DNA of 64,000 bases, from positions 120,881 through 184,880 of the forward strand of contig NZ_KB913014.1 in the NCBI RefSeq assembly GCF_000383955.1. The letters are read 5' to 3'. The translations under genes and the position numbers were made by a program. Under the pieces are notes generated by a model. It was given only the letters and a program-made list of their open reading frames with translations. It had not been told where the DNA came from and did not search any database. Below are positions 16,987 through 26,005 of this stretch, piece after piece. The DNA is from Rudanella lutea DSM 19387. GTDB lineage: Bacteria > Bacteroidota > Bacteroidia > Cytophagales > Spirosomataceae. Within the stretch, counting starts at the first letter, position 1. The number at the start of each line of letters is the position of its first letter.

Positions 16987-19900
16987 TTAGAAGGTGAGGT
17001 TCAGGCCGCCGGTGATGGTTTTGGGAATAGGGTAGGCGATGATTGTTTCATTAGCCGCATTCCGCTCTGGGTCACCCAACGAGAAGTCAGTGAAGGTGAG
17101 GATATTCTGCCCGTTTACAAAGGCCCGTACCCGGCCTACGCCCAGCCGTTTGGTCAGTGAAGTAGGCAATGTATAGCCAAGCTGGATGTTCTTAAGCCGC
17201 AGGTAGGAGGCATCCCGCAACCAGAAATCCGATACCTGGAAATTCTGGGGATACCCGTTGGCCGTGGTCAGACGGGGGTACTTTGCGTTTGGATTTTCAG
17301 GCGTCCAGGAGTCGGTCAGCCAGTCATGGGTAACACCAGCCCCGTTTCGATACGGAAAACCCAGGTTGGCATTGACGTAGTTAGTTACCCCTTCAACGCC
17401 CTGCAAAAACGCGGAGAAATCCAGGCCTTTGTAATCGGCCCCAAGGGTAAAGCTATACGTGTATTTTGGAAAGGTGTTGCCGATGATTTCCCGGTCCTGA
17501 TTATCGATCTTGTTATCGCCATTCAGATCGCGGTACCGAATATCGCCGGGCAGAGTAACCGTATTTTGCCGGGGAGCGCCGGTGATTTCATCCGCATTCT
17601 GAAAATATCCCATCGCACGCAGACCGAAGTATGAATCGATAGGATACCCTTCGAAAATAACCCGGTTCCCATTGAAAATTTGCTGTCCATTGGTATTCAG
17701 CACTGTGTTAGCCACCTGAGTCAGGTTTCCTCCCACATTATACCCTACTTTGCCAATTTTATCGCGCCAGGTAAGGGCTACCTCGATCCCTTTGTTTTGC
17801 ACCTCGCCCACGTTCCGAACCGGCCCCGTCAGGTTACCTACCTGCTGGGGAATATTCACCTGCCGGAGAATACCGGAGGTTATTTTGTTGAACCAGTCAA
17901 CTTCACCCGTCAGTCGCTGATTAAAGAACCCAAATTCCAGACCGATGTCGGTCATCGCGGTCGTTTCCCAGGTCAGGTTTTGCTCTGCAATTTGCGTAAT
18001 CGCCCCGCCCGTAACAACGTTGTTATTGAAGTTGTAGTTGATACCTGAGGTGACGGTGGGGACAAAGCCGTATAGCTGCTGCGGTTGGCTCCCCAACTGG
18101 CCCCACGAAGCCCGTAGTTTGAGGTTTGATAAGGCCTGAACACCCTTTAGAAATGCTTCTTCGGATAAACGCCATCCAGCAGAAATAGACGGGAAAAAGC
18201 CCCAGCGCTTGTCGGCGGCAAAACGAGAAGAGCCATCGTAGCGGAAGTTGGCTTCAAACAGGTACCGGTCATTAAAGGCGTAGTTGACGCGCCCAAAAAA
18301 AGACATCAGTCTTGATTGGGAGGACGTCCCCTGCACCACCGGATTGGCGCTGCCGGCATTCAGCTCGGAGATCTCATTGGCAAAATAACCTTGATTGGCC
18401 GCGCTGAAATTACTGTTGCTGAACATTTCCAGGCTAAACCCGCCCAAAGCATCGACCGCACTTCGGCCCATCACTTTATTCCAGGTGAGCGTATGAAAAT
18501 TCGTCAGACTCAGAGCGTTGTTCAGCTCCTGACGCACGCCCCGGGGAGGGATATTTCCCATAGGGGCAATGGCTCCGGTTTTGGGCTGCTTCAGATCAAT
18601 AGATGGGTTATTAAATTTTTGCGTAGCAAAGCTGATGTTGGGGGCAACCGTTACCTTATATTTCAGATTGGCCGGCAGCTGCACTTCGGCAAACAGGTTA
18701 AACAGAGCACTGAAACTGCCATTTTTCCGGAAGCCTTCCAGCGCCAGTGCATACGGGTTCCGGTAGAAGTTATGACCCGGTACCCGCACCCATTGGTCTG
18801 CATAAGATCCATCGGCCAGCGTGGCAACCTGCATCGGTAAACCCCGGTAAATGAGCCCCATCAACCCACCTTCACCGTTCCCTTCATCAGAGGTAAAGGC
18901 CGTTTCGCGGTAATCCCAGAAGTTCGCTATGATGTTCCCGCCCACGCGCACCCGCTTGTTGATCTCAGACGCCAGGTTGGTATTGATCGAATACCGCCTG
19001 GCTCCCGAACCGATCAGCACACCCTGCTGATTCAGATAGCCCATGGACAAGGCGAACGAAGTGCGCTCATTCCCACCCGAAAACCGGAGATTATGCTCCT
19101 GCTGGGGGGCTTTTCTGAACATGATGTCAAACCAGTTTGAGTTTGGGTAGATGTACGGGTCAGTACCAGTCTTATACTCATCGATAAGGGCCTGCGGATA
19201 CTCGGCGGGGCTCCCCTGATTGGCCAGGGCCCGGTTCTTACCTTCCATATACGCTACCGCATTGGATACCACATCCGGGAATGTAGTGGCTTCCTGGTAG
19301 CCTCCATAGCCATTGTAATCTACTTTGAACCGACCCTTTTCACCTCCGCGCGTTTTTACCAGGACCACGCCATTGGCAGCCCGGTTTCCATAAATAGCCG
19401 CGGAGGCAGCATCTTTCAGAACAGTTATACTTTCAATATCGGCCGGGTTAATATCCCGCAAGCTGTATTCTACCCCGTCGACCAGGACCAGTGGATTGGT
19501 GTTAGTCCCAAACGAACCAACCCCTCGAATACTGATGGTGGCCCCATCATTACCCGGCCGTCCCCTCGACATGTTGACGTAGACCCCGGAAAGGCCTTGT
19601 AATGCCTGGGATGAATTGGTGATAGGTCGGTTAGCCAGAAACTTCTGGTCAATGGTTGCAACGGACCCCGTCAGGTTAGCCCGCTTTTGCACTCCATAAC
19701 CAACTACGACTACCTCACTAAGGAGTTTATCATCGGGGACCAACTGAAGTTCAAGGGTTGTCCGGCTACCAAGGGCTATCTCCTGTGTGGTATAGCCTAC
19801 CATCGAAAAAACCAGAATCCGCTCCCCTGACTCCGGCACATTCAGCCGAAATCTACCCTCAGCATCCGTTGAAGTCCCTCGGGTAGATCCTTTGAGTAAG

Positions 19901-20382
19901 ACGTTGACGCCGGGCAGGCCTTCGCCGGTTTCACTCGTTACCCGTCCATTGATCAGCTGGTCCGCGGTTTGTAAGCTGGTAAGCTTTTCAGCGGGAAAAA
20001 CCTGTACGCTGCTGGTTGGAGAGGCCGTCGAGAGCTGCTTCAGAATGATTTGGTTCCCAATAATGGTGTACGTAAGCTGGAGCGGTGGCAGAAGGTTATT
20101 CAGGATATAACCCAAGGTTGCGTTCTGCGCCTGATACGTGACTTTGCGATTCGCCTGGATGATTTGAGGGCTGTAGGAAAATTTGATACGGGTCGATCGT
20201 TCTATGGAAGTCAGAACGGTTTTAACTTTCTCATTATACACCTCAATACTCAACCGACGGTCAAGCAGTTCCTGTGCACTGACGTCGGTTGCCCAGGACA
20301 AGCCGACAAACAGGCAGGAAACCAGCAGTTGAACCATCGAAAATTTCATAATCCTCAACAGTAAAGGGTTACTTTTTTTCAT
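16987..20382 (-). CDS. susC: SusC-type TonB-dependent transporter with STN domain
   Basis: A protein of about 1131 residues. The start ATG 20382 (MKKSNPLLLRIMKFSMVQLL) precedes a signal peptide; an upstream in-frame ATG is less likely. After it come a secretin/TonB STN domain (about 45-115), a carboxypeptidase-D-like domain (GRVTSETGEGLPGVNVLLKG...), the SusC signature SEVVVVGYGVQKRANLTGSV, the plug (VLVDGVEYSL, IESITVLKDAASAAIYG) and a long beta-barrel ending in a hydrophobic GGLNLTF. It imports glycans across the outer membrane with SusD. The STN domain implies signalling to the FecR at 20575 and the ECF sigma factor at 21751 encoded just upstream, so substrate binding probably induces the operon. 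Confidence 0.95.
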   Translation of the reverse strand: MKKSNPLLLRIMKFSMVQLLVSCLFVGLSWATDVSAQELLDRRLSIEVYNEKVKTVLTSIERSTRIKFSYSPQIIQANRKVTYQAQNATLGYILNNLLPPLQLTYTIIGNQIILKQLSTASPTSSVQVFPAEKLTSLQTADQLINGRVTSETGEGLPGVNVLLKGSTRGTSTDAEGRFRLNVPESGERILVFSMVGYTTQEIALGSRTTLELQLVPDDKLLSEVVVVGYGVQKRANLTGSVATIDQKFLANRPITNSSQALQGLSGVYVNMSRGRPGNDGATISIRGVGSFGTNTNPLVLVDGVEYSLRDINPADIESITVLKDAASAAIYGNRAANGVVLVKTRGGEKGRFKVDYNGYGGYQEATTFPDVVSNAVAYMEGKNRALANQGSPAEYPQALIDEYKTGTDPYIYPNSNWFDIMFRKAPQQEHNLRFSGGNERTSFALSMGYLNQQGVLIGSGARRYSINTNLASEINKRVRVGGNIIANFWDYRETAFTSDEGNGEGGLMGLIYRGLPMQVATLADGSYADQWVRVPGHNFYRNPYALALEGFRKNGSFSALFNLFAEVQLPANLKYKVTVAPNISFATQKFNNPSIDLKQPKTGAIAPMGNIPPRGVRQELNNALSLTNFHTLTWNKVMGRSAVDALGGFSLEMFSNSNFSAANQGYFANEISELNAGSANPVVQGTSSQSRLMSFFGRVNYAFNDRYLFEANFRYDGSSRFAADKRWGFFPSISAGWRLSEEAFLKGVQALSNLKLRASWGQLGSQPQQLYGFVPTVTSGINYNFNNNVVTGGAITQIAEQNLTWETTAMTDIGLEFGFFNQRLTGEVDWFNKITSGILRQVNIPQQVGNLTGPVRNVGEVQNKGIEVALTWRDKIGKVGYNVGGNLTQVANTVLNTNGQQIFNGNRVIFEGYPIDSYFGLRAMGYFQNADEITGAPRQNTVTLPGDIRYRDLNGDNKIDNQDREIIGNTFPKYTYSFTLGADYKGLDFSAFLQGVEGVTNYVNANLGFPYRNGAGVTHDWLTDSWTPENPNAKYPRLTTANGYPQNFQVSDFWLRDASYLRLKNIQLGYTLPTSLTKRLGVGRVRAFVNGQNILTFTDFSLGDPERNAANETIIAYPIPKTITGGLNLTF

Positions 20383-20483
20383 ACTTTTAACGGTAGTTGT
20401 TCGATTGTTTGAGTTCGGGCAATACATCCCCATGCAGCCTCTGGAAGGCTGGGCCGCAATGCATTGTCAATGGGCAGGGAGTC

Positions 20484-20517
20484 AGCCAGTGGTTGTGCAA
20501 GAACCACTGGCTTTTTT
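20484..20517 (+). terminator. Hairpin with U-tract between fecR and susC
   Basis: Arms AGCCAGTGGTT (20484-20494) and AACCACTGGCT (20502-20512) with a 7-bp loop, followed on the + strand by six T. The flanking genes run on the minus strand, where no T-run follows the hairpin. It could stop antisense transcripts or form a structure in the susC leader. Confidence 0.45.
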
Positions 20518-20574
20518 GGGAGTGGGGTAGGGGGTTATACCTTGGTCATAGGCCGGTTGGGTTTACGGTTAGGT

Positions 20575-21708
20575 TTACAGATTTTTACAGCCCTTTGCAG
20601 TAAAAATGACCTGACCCTCAACTATCTCGTACGTAGCACCGATAGATTGGGCAATAATCTCCAGCTTCTGGAATAAACTTTCATCCGAGAGCGAAGCGGT
20701 CAATTCGCAGTCCTCCAGCACCTCGGCATTATAGATGATGTCGATGCCGTAGGCCGCTTTAAGCCGTTCCAAAACCTCTACTACAGGTGTTTCTTCAAAG
20801 ACAAAGCTGTTCTCGACCGGGATCGTGGTCGGTAAAAGAGCCGGCTGCTCAACAATAGATTTGGTGAACTGCTCATTTCGTCGAGAGAAAATCACCTGCT
20901 GGTTAGGCTGCAGCAAGACACCATCCAGAGCTTGTCGGGGCAGTCTAACGTCCTTGCTTGTGTGGCGGTAAACACTAACCTGTCCATGCTGAACCTGCAC
21001 GACCAGGTTATCCGCGTTTTCTAACGCTTTCACCACAAAACGGGTACCCAACACCTTCGTCACAATCTTACCCGCAAACACGTAGAAGGGCTTTTTAGGA
21101 TTTCTGGTTACCTCGAAGGTGGCTTCGCCTGACAAATAAATCGAGCGATCATCCTGGCCAAGATTGGGTGCATAACTTATTCGGCTTTGGGGCTTTAGCC
21201 AGACCTGGGAGCCATCTGGCAGGGTGATTTCTCTGATCTGATTCGATAGATTCACCTGTTCAGTTTTCGCTTGGGGCAACTGGGCAACCTGCTCCCGGTA
21301 CGAATAGCCGGTATCTGTAGGGTAACGGTTTAGCCAGAGGCCTGCCCCGAGTGCCAATGCGACACTGGCTGCGGCAGCAGTTCGGAACCAGGACTTTTGC
21401 CAAATTGGAACTACCTGGGTAACGCCTTCTTCCACATATCCGGCCTGTCTGTTTGTTGCTCTGATGCGCGCGAGTAAGTACGCTTCAGCTTCTTCTGAAA
21501 GGTAGGTACGAGCATAGGAGGTTAATCCCAGGCGCACCGCTTCCAGTAGCTGAACCGCCTGTTGCCAATCTTCTCTCTTGTGCGGGTGCGCCTGCAACCA
21601 TTCCTCCCAGCCTTGCGTGGATTGTGCAGTTGGCTCCAACTGATGCTTCAGAAAAGCGTCATCACAAACAAAGTCAGTGGGAGAATAATGTTGGTAGGTG
21701 GAGCGCAC
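20575..21708 (-). CDS. fecR: FecR-like anti-sigma factor
   Basis: A 377-residue protein with an N-terminal cytoplasmic part, including the WEEWLQAHPHKREDWQQAVQL helix typical of FecR. One membrane segment follows (about 108-126, TAAAASVALALGAGLWL), then the periplasmic FecR domain (REITLPDGSQVWLKPQSRISYA, DRSIYLSGEATFEV, VTKVLGTRFVVKA) and a C-terminal DUF4974 domain (NSFVFEETPVVEVLERLKAAYGI... LTASLSDESLFQKLEIIAQ). It should hold the adjacent ECF sigma factor until the STN domain of the downstream SusC signals ligand. It lies 42 bp after the sigma gene and about 190 bp before susC. Confidence 0.93.
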   Translation of the reverse strand: MRSTYQHYSPTDFVCDDAFLKHQLEPTAQSTQGWEEWLQAHPHKREDWQQAVQLLEAVRLGLTSYARTYLSEEAEAYLLARIRATNRQAGYVEEGVTQVVPIWQKSWFRTAAAASVALALGAGLWLNRYPTDTGYSYREQVAQLPQAKTEQVNLSNQIREITLPDGSQVWLKPQSRISYAPNLGQDDRSIYLSGEATFEVTRNPKKPFYVFAGKIVTKVLGTRFVVKALENADNLVVQVQHGQVSVYRHTSKDVRLPRQALDGVLLQPNQQVIFSRRNEQFTKSIVEQPALLPTTIPVENSFVFEETPVVEVLERLKAAYGIDIIYNAEVLEDCELTASLSDESLFQKLEIIAQSIGATYEIVEGQVIFTAKGCKNL

Positions 21709-21750
21709 AGAAACAGTTGTTTTTGTCAGTAGATGACAAAGTGACTGTTT

Positions 21751-22350
21751 TCATACTCGGACAAATGCGAATAAATTTAGAAAAAGTAAAATAAATGCCA
21801 GTAGCCATTTTCGGAGCTTTTCGACGGCCCGGAAGACCAGATTCTGGGCCGACTGCCGGTTTATATCTAGGACCTGGGCAATCTCGTGGTAATCCATTTC
21901 TTCGACAAACCGTAGGCGAACAGCCTCCTGCTGGCGGGGTGGTAGCTGGCTAATCAGCTTTTGGACCAGTTCCTGGCGGTTTGTCGTCTCCTGCTGCTCG
22001 GAGAGAAGCTCCTCTGAAGACGGTTCCGCCCAGAGTTCATCGAATTCTACCTGAGACAGCGGCTGATAAGGGCGTTCTTTTCGCTGCATCAGGTGAATCA
22101 TGCGTGTTTTCAGGGCTTTCAGTAAATAGAAGCGAACGTTTTCAGGTTGCCCAAGGCGGTTTCGCTTTATCCAGATTTCAGCAAATACATCATGAATACA
22201 GTCCAGAACAAACGCTTCGGAAATGGGCGTCAGGCTCATACCATAGCGGTACATTGGCCTGATATGAGTCCGGTACAAACTTGTGTAGGCCTCTTCGTCT
22301 CCCTGCTGGAAAGCCTGCCAAACCTGAATATCGTCTGGATGGATCGACAC
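21751..22350 (-). CDS. ECF sigma-70 factor (FecI-like), minus-strand PUL
   Basis: A 199-residue sigma factor with region 2 (EEAYTSLYRTHIRPMYRYGMSL... DCIHDVFAEIWIKR) and region 4 (LPPRQQEAVRLRFVEEMDYHEIAQVLDIN, then QNLVFRAVEKLRKWL). The C-terminus ends in a hydrophobic tail (LLAFILLFLNLFAF), common in Bacteroidota FecI-type factors. It is the first gene of the fecI-fecR-susC-susD-sulfatase cluster and should direct RNA polymerase to the susC promoter when freed from FecR. ATG 22350 is the first start of the frame and fits the domain limits. Confidence 0.93.
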   Translation of the reverse strand: MSIHPDDIQVWQAFQQGDEEAYTSLYRTHIRPMYRYGMSLTPISEAFVLDCIHDVFAEIWIKRNRLGQPENVRFYLLKALKTRMIHLMQRKERPYQPLSQVEFDELWAEPSSEELLSEQQETTNRQELVQKLISQLPPRQQEAVRLRFVEEMDYHEIAQVLDINRQSAQNLVFRAVEKLRKWLLAFILLFLNLFAFVRV

Positions 22351-22698
22351 GGTTGAAGATTACATGGAAAGTGACAAATAAGCCAATTCAGTATGGTGGT
22401 CTGCATTCTACAAATTAAAAATGAAACCATCAGGCTTTACCTACTTCTCTCGGGTTCCAGCCATTTGTCATCTTGGAAAAGTAGTTATTATCTCATTACA
22501 GGGGTGGTCGATGTACATGCTCAGCTTCAGGCGTTTGAAAAAACAACCACGCCGAAGATTAACGCTTAACGTATCTCAGTTTTTTTTGGAACGCAGTCCC
22601 TTAAGCACACGATCGCTTTAAGTAGCAAGGGCACCAAATGTATCAAACGCGTGTTATATTGCCATCAAATGAGACTGATTTAGTCACTAATTACCCCT
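22351..22698. other. Intergenic region between divergent PUL regulator and toxin-antitoxin genes
   Basis: A stretch of 348 bp without a supported gene. It should contain the promoter of the minus-strand ECF sigma gene and that of the antitoxin gene at 22699. It is A/T-rich near 22400-22500. No clear operator or terminator was seen. Confidence 0.5.
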
Positions 22699-23112
22699 AT
22701 GGCAACCCAATCCGCGATACCTACCCTAAATCTGGTGAAGCTCAGTCCGCTTCAGCTGATCGACCGGGCCCGACAGGGCCTAGTCGGAACCGAGCCGGGC
22801 CGGGTGGCCGGGTTGCTGCAGGTTACCGACAAAGAAATGGCCCGCCTGCTGAATCAGTCGGTGGCCACCTTTCACCGGCAAACCAAACTCCCGCGATTAG
22901 ACCCCGCTACTTCCGAACGACTCCTGTTGCTCACCCGCTTAGCCCTATACGGTGCTACCGTGTTTCAGGATCAAGGTAAGTTTACCCGCTGGTTGCGCCG
23001 ACCCCTGCGCCTGCTGGACGACCGTTCTCCGCTCGACCTACTGGACAGCACCACTGGGATCCAACTGGTGGAGGATATGTTAGGACGTATTGAATACGGC
23101 GTGTTTAGCTAA
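22699..23112 (+). CDS. Xre/MbcA/ParS-type antitoxin (DUF2384)
   Basis: A 137-residue protein matching RES-Xre antitoxins. The N-terminal HTH-like part contains LSPLQLIDRARQGL and LLQVTDKEMARLLNQSVATFHR. The C-terminal DUF2384 part contains SERLLLLTRLALYGATVFQD, FTRWLRRPLRLLDDRSPLDLLDSTTGIQLVEDMLGRIEYGVFS, the toxin-binding end. Its stop overlaps the start of the RES toxin remnant (TAATG), the usual coupled arrangement. The antitoxin is intact while the toxin is broken, a common relic state. It may still repress its own promoter. Confidence 0.85.
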   Translation: MATQSAIPTLNLVKLSPLQLIDRARQGLVGTEPGRVAGLLQVTDKEMARLLNQSVATFHRQTKLPRLDPATSERLLLLTRLALYGATVFQDQGKFTRWLRRPLRLLDDRSPLDLLDSTTGIQLVEDMLGRIEYGVFS

Positions 23113-23333
23113 TGGCTGCAGCTGAAGATCCAATCCTGCTTTACCGGATTCAGACCGATGCGCATCGGGACACGATTCTGGACGGAATTGGTGCTCGTAT
23201 GCGGGGTGGGCGCTGGAATGCGAAAGGTCGCCCGATGGTTTATACGTCCACTACGCCAGAACTGTGCTTTCTGTAATACATGGTTTATCTGGAGGGTACT
23301 CAGACTACCAACAGCCTGAGGTTATTCATTTAG
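23112..23333 (+). pseudogene. RES-domain toxin, truncated remnant
   Basis: From ATG 23112, overlapping the antitoxin stop, the frame gives LLYRIQTDAH... GARMRGGRWNAKGRPMVYTSTTPELCFL and then TAA at 23274. The GGRWNxKG and YTSxTPEL motifs identify the RES toxin N-terminus. RES toxins degrade NAD+ and usually have about 150 residues. After the stop the frame continues as YMVYLEGTQTT, matching the next conserved block, and ends at 23331. The C-terminal half is missing. Inactive. Confidence 0.8.
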
Positions 23334-23563
23334 GGTACCCAGCCTAATCAACCCGGAGAGCTTTCTTCCCTGTGGGGAGGTTGGTTGAAGGCATAGTGAC
23401 ATATGGGATAGGAAACCAATTGAGTGGGTAGCTGTACAACGTTGAGACGTATCGGCCGACGACAGTCGATACAACCATCAATAGCGGTGCACTGATAAAT
23501 ATCCAGCGCAATCTTACAAACGTCATAAGTTCTCACTCTTCTTGTGCCGGTCGAGAATAGCGA

Positions 23564-23650
23564 ATGGGAGATGATTATTACTATAGCGTTGATGGGTTCA
23601 CGCTGATGCTTACTGAGTTACGAGCTGCCGTTAGAGCCAATACCTTCATC
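23564..23650 (+). pseudogene. Possible DUF5522-like small protein remnant
   Basis: A short frame encodes MGDDYYYSVDGFTLMLTE, resembling the start of the small Cys-rich DUF5522 proteins (DYYxNEQGxMVFTE...). In another frame SCR-stop-SQYL aligns with their GCRHCPY motif. The match is short and broken by a frameshift and a stop, so this is tentative. Confidence 0.25.
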
Positions 23651-23842
23651 GAATACTATTAAAAAAGAGAAGACCGAATGTGGGTTTTAAAAGTTGTAGA
23701 TATCTCAAGTCTAAAGCACCCATCCTTCCAATTGGCTATCCAACTTCAGATGAGCTATGATAAGGTCCACGAGAATGGTCTGTAAGTCTGAAGCCAAAAG
23801 AGCAGTGCGCTAACCACGTTTTCCATTCATCGCTTCCTAAAA

Positions 23843-23950
23843 TATCCTAACTTCATCAGGGAGTTGGCTGTTGATCAGCCTAATCACGTTTGGATGATTT
23901 ACATTACTAATAGTTCATTCTTTACGATTGTCTGTACAACTCGTCAATAA
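23843..23950 (+). pseudogene. IS3-family transposase OrfB fragment
   Basis: The frame encodes YPNFIRELAVDQPNHVWM followed by IYITNSSF. It matches the stretch of IS3-group integrases around the first catalytic Asp (usually YPxLLRxLxIxRPNQVWxxDITYI), with that Asp replaced by Tyr. Only about 35 codons survive, up to TAA 23948. The rest of 23334-24267 contains no supported gene; near 24003 a GTTGTTAACTGTTAGG string resembles the IS end at 11191-11206. Confidence 0.5.
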
Positions 23951-24267
23951 CAGATTCTCCTCGAAGCGGATTTAGTATACGGTGTAGCCTAAACTCAACA
24001 TGTTGTTAACTGTTAGGCAACTTTACGTATGGCTTTGAAGCAGTTACAGAAGCAAACAGCGAAGCCTTGGTTTTACAAGCGCGGGTCATTTCATGGCTAT
24101 TATTCCGGAGTGCTGAATTCACAACCTGTAAAACAACTATGTTTTGACAAGCCCATTCTATCCGCAAAAATGTAAGTCAATGTTGCAGGGATAAAAAAAA
24201 TTTAGTATTTGACTCAGGGGTATTTGCACTTTTCTGGTCTTAACCGTAAATGTAAGCGGTTGAGATC

Positions 24268-24924
24268 ATGAAACCCTTTCTAAATCAAGTTGAGCTACTT
24301 TCATTAAAAGTGGACCAGGATAACCGCACTGAAGAATTCTCTGAGTGGGTAGACAAAGAGCTTTTTCTACGGAATGCTTTTGCGCAGGAGCCAAGCAGGG
24401 GATGTGAGCTTTTATTTCGAGCTTATTATAGGGAGTTATGTAGCCATGCAGCACGCTTTGTTTATTCTCGACAAATAGCCGAGGACATCGTTGGTGAAGT
24501 CTTTCTTCGCTTTTACGAAAGGGAGCATTACAAAAATATCTCTTCGTCCTTTCGAGCGTATTTATTCCGGGCGGTCAGAAACCTTGCACTTAATCATTTA
24601 CGGTACGAAGTAGGTCAATTCGAACAGGTTAACAACCTGACTATGAATGATATATACTCAGAATCAGAAGATCCTGATCATATCCTTCAAATGGATGAAC
24701 TAAACCGCAAAATCAACGAAACCGTAAAACATTTACCGCAACAAGCCCAACGAGTATTCATTCTTAGTCGATTCGAAGGACGGACTCATGCAGAAATCTG
24801 CACTGAACTTAATATTCAGCCCAAAACGGTGGAGAGCCATGTAACTAAGGCTCTCCAAGCTCTTAGAAAAGCACTTAAACAAGGCTGGTTGAGCCTTCTC
24901 TTTTTCCTATCCTCGATCGGTTGA
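24268..24924 (+). CDS. ECF sigma-70 factor (FecI-like), plus-strand PUL
   Basis: A 218-residue sigma factor with about 45 extra N-terminal residues before region 2 (CELLFRAYYRELCSHAARFVYSRQIAEDIVGEVFLRFYE, then SFRAYLFRAVRNLALNHLR). Region 4 is LPQQAQRVFILSRFEGRTHAEICTELNIQPKTVESHVTKALQALRK, and the C-terminal tail is hydrophobic. It heads the plus-strand PUL and lies 22 bp upstream of its fecR. It should activate the susC promoter at about 25950 when the anti-sigma factor releases it. A/T content here is clearly higher than in the minus-strand homologue. Confidence 0.93.
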   Translation: MKPFLNQVELLSLKVDQDNRTEEFSEWVDKELFLRNAFAQEPSRGCELLFRAYYRELCSHAARFVYSRQIAEDIVGEVFLRFYEREHYKNISSSFRAYLFRAVRNLALNHLRYEVGQFEQVNNLTMNDIYSESEDPDHILQMDELNRKINETVKHLPQQAQRVFILSRFEGRTHAEICTELNIQPKTVESHVTKALQALRKALKQGWLSLLFFLSSIG

Positions 24925-24946
24925 ACCATTCTTACTCGAAGAACAC

Positions 24947-25945
24947 ATGAAAGCTCCTGTAAATAAGGATTTCTTATTCACCCATTTTGAGGGCCGAACC
25001 ACACCGATGCAACGACAAATTCTTCGGGAATGGCTGTTTGAAGCAAGTCATCAAGAAATATATTATGAGTACCTACAAGAATGGGAGCAGCTTCATCCCC
25101 AACTAATTACCAATCCCGAGCAGGCATACGCCCGATTTCAGAGTCAAATCAATCGCTGTGTAAGTCAGTCATTACCTAAAAAACAGCCTAACCGGTTTCT
25201 CACGGTCAAGTTCATAGCCGCTTGTTTAACTGCTGTCATTTTAAGTCTTACCGGTTTATGGACCCTGCAAGAGACGATTTTTTATAAAACGGAATCGACA
25301 AACTACGGGGAAACAAAGTCGTTAGAGCTTCCTGATGGGTCGCAGGTGATCCTAAACGCGAATACTCAATTAACCTATCCACGTTTCGGTTTTGGAAAAA
25401 CTGACCGACAGGTTATGCTCAAAGGCGAAGCAGAATTTGATGTCAGACATACAGAAAATCAACTTCGCTTTGTGGTAAATATGGAGAGGGACGTTCGGAT
25501 TGTCGTGTTAGGAACAAAGTTTGTTGTTAACGCTCGCCCTCGGGGTACACAAGTAATCCTTAGCCGCGGAAAAGTACAGCTCAATTACGCGTACAGACAA
25601 ACCAGGCAATCGATAACCATGACCCCTGGGGAACAAGTTCGGCTTTCAGCTAATACTCCTCCTCAACGAAGTATTGCTGTTAATCGAAGCTCAGTAACCA
25701 ACTGGAAGGAGCATCTCTACGAGTTTAATAAAACCCCCTTGCCTGAAGTTGTAAATCTTCTTGAAGACAACTTCGGCCTGAAGGTGCAGCTGTCGCCGGA
25801 GATGACAACTAAAACGATTACCGGGCAATTCCATGCAAATACAGGTGATGAATTACTGAAAGCCCTGAGCGAACTGTACAATGTACAAATCCAAAAATCA
25901 GGCAATTCAGTAGTCTTGAAACCAGCCATTTACGCAGCTGAATGA
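24947..25945 (+). CDS. fecR: FecR-like anti-sigma factor
   Basis: A 332-residue FecR. It has a cytoplasmic N-terminus (FEGRTTPMQRQILREWLFEASHQEIYYEYL), one membrane segment (about 83-102, FIAACLTAVILSLTGLWTLQ), a periplasmic FecR domain (SLELPDGSQVILNANTQLTYP, RQVMLKGEAEFDV, VVLGTKFVVNA) and a C-terminal DUF4974 domain (EFNKTPLPEVVNLLEDNFGL, then TITGQFHANTGDELLKALSEL). It lies between its sigma factor (22 bp) and susC. It should transmit the occupancy state of the SusC at 26006 through the STN domain. Confidence 0.93.
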   Translation: MKAPVNKDFLFTHFEGRTTPMQRQILREWLFEASHQEIYYEYLQEWEQLHPQLITNPEQAYARFQSQINRCVSQSLPKKQPNRFLTVKFIAACLTAVILSLTGLWTLQETIFYKTESTNYGETKSLELPDGSQVILNANTQLTYPRFGFGKTDRQVMLKGEAEFDVRHTENQLRFVVNMERDVRIVVLGTKFVVNARPRGTQVILSRGKVQLNYAYRQTRQSITMTPGEQVRLSANTPPQRSIAVNRSSVTNWKEHLYEFNKTPLPEVVNLLEDNFGLKVQLSPEMTTKTITGQFHANTGDELLKALSELYNVQIQKSGNSVVLKPAIYAAE

Positions 25946-26005
25946 CACTAATTGAATGTCATTTGCCTAATCCAATACATTTCAAACCTGTTGGCCTTAT
26001 TCACT

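Noticed and set aside
23344-23526. 60-codon frame with a hydrophobic start on the minus strand
   Set aside because: It has one possible membrane segment but no family features, and it lies within a stretch of IS and toxin-antitoxin debris.
2136-24018. Matching IS5-type ends near 2137, 11191 and 24003 as borders of one composite element
   Set aside because: The strings GTGTTGACAGTTAGG, GTTGTTAACTGTTAGG and the one at 2137 are only partly alike, and no target-site duplication could be matched, so a single element is not supported.
24190-24267. Bacteroidota-type promoter (TTTG/TAnnTTTG) before the ECF sigma gene at 24268
   Set aside because: Several TATTTG strings are present but none has both elements at proper spacing, so no promoter is claimed.
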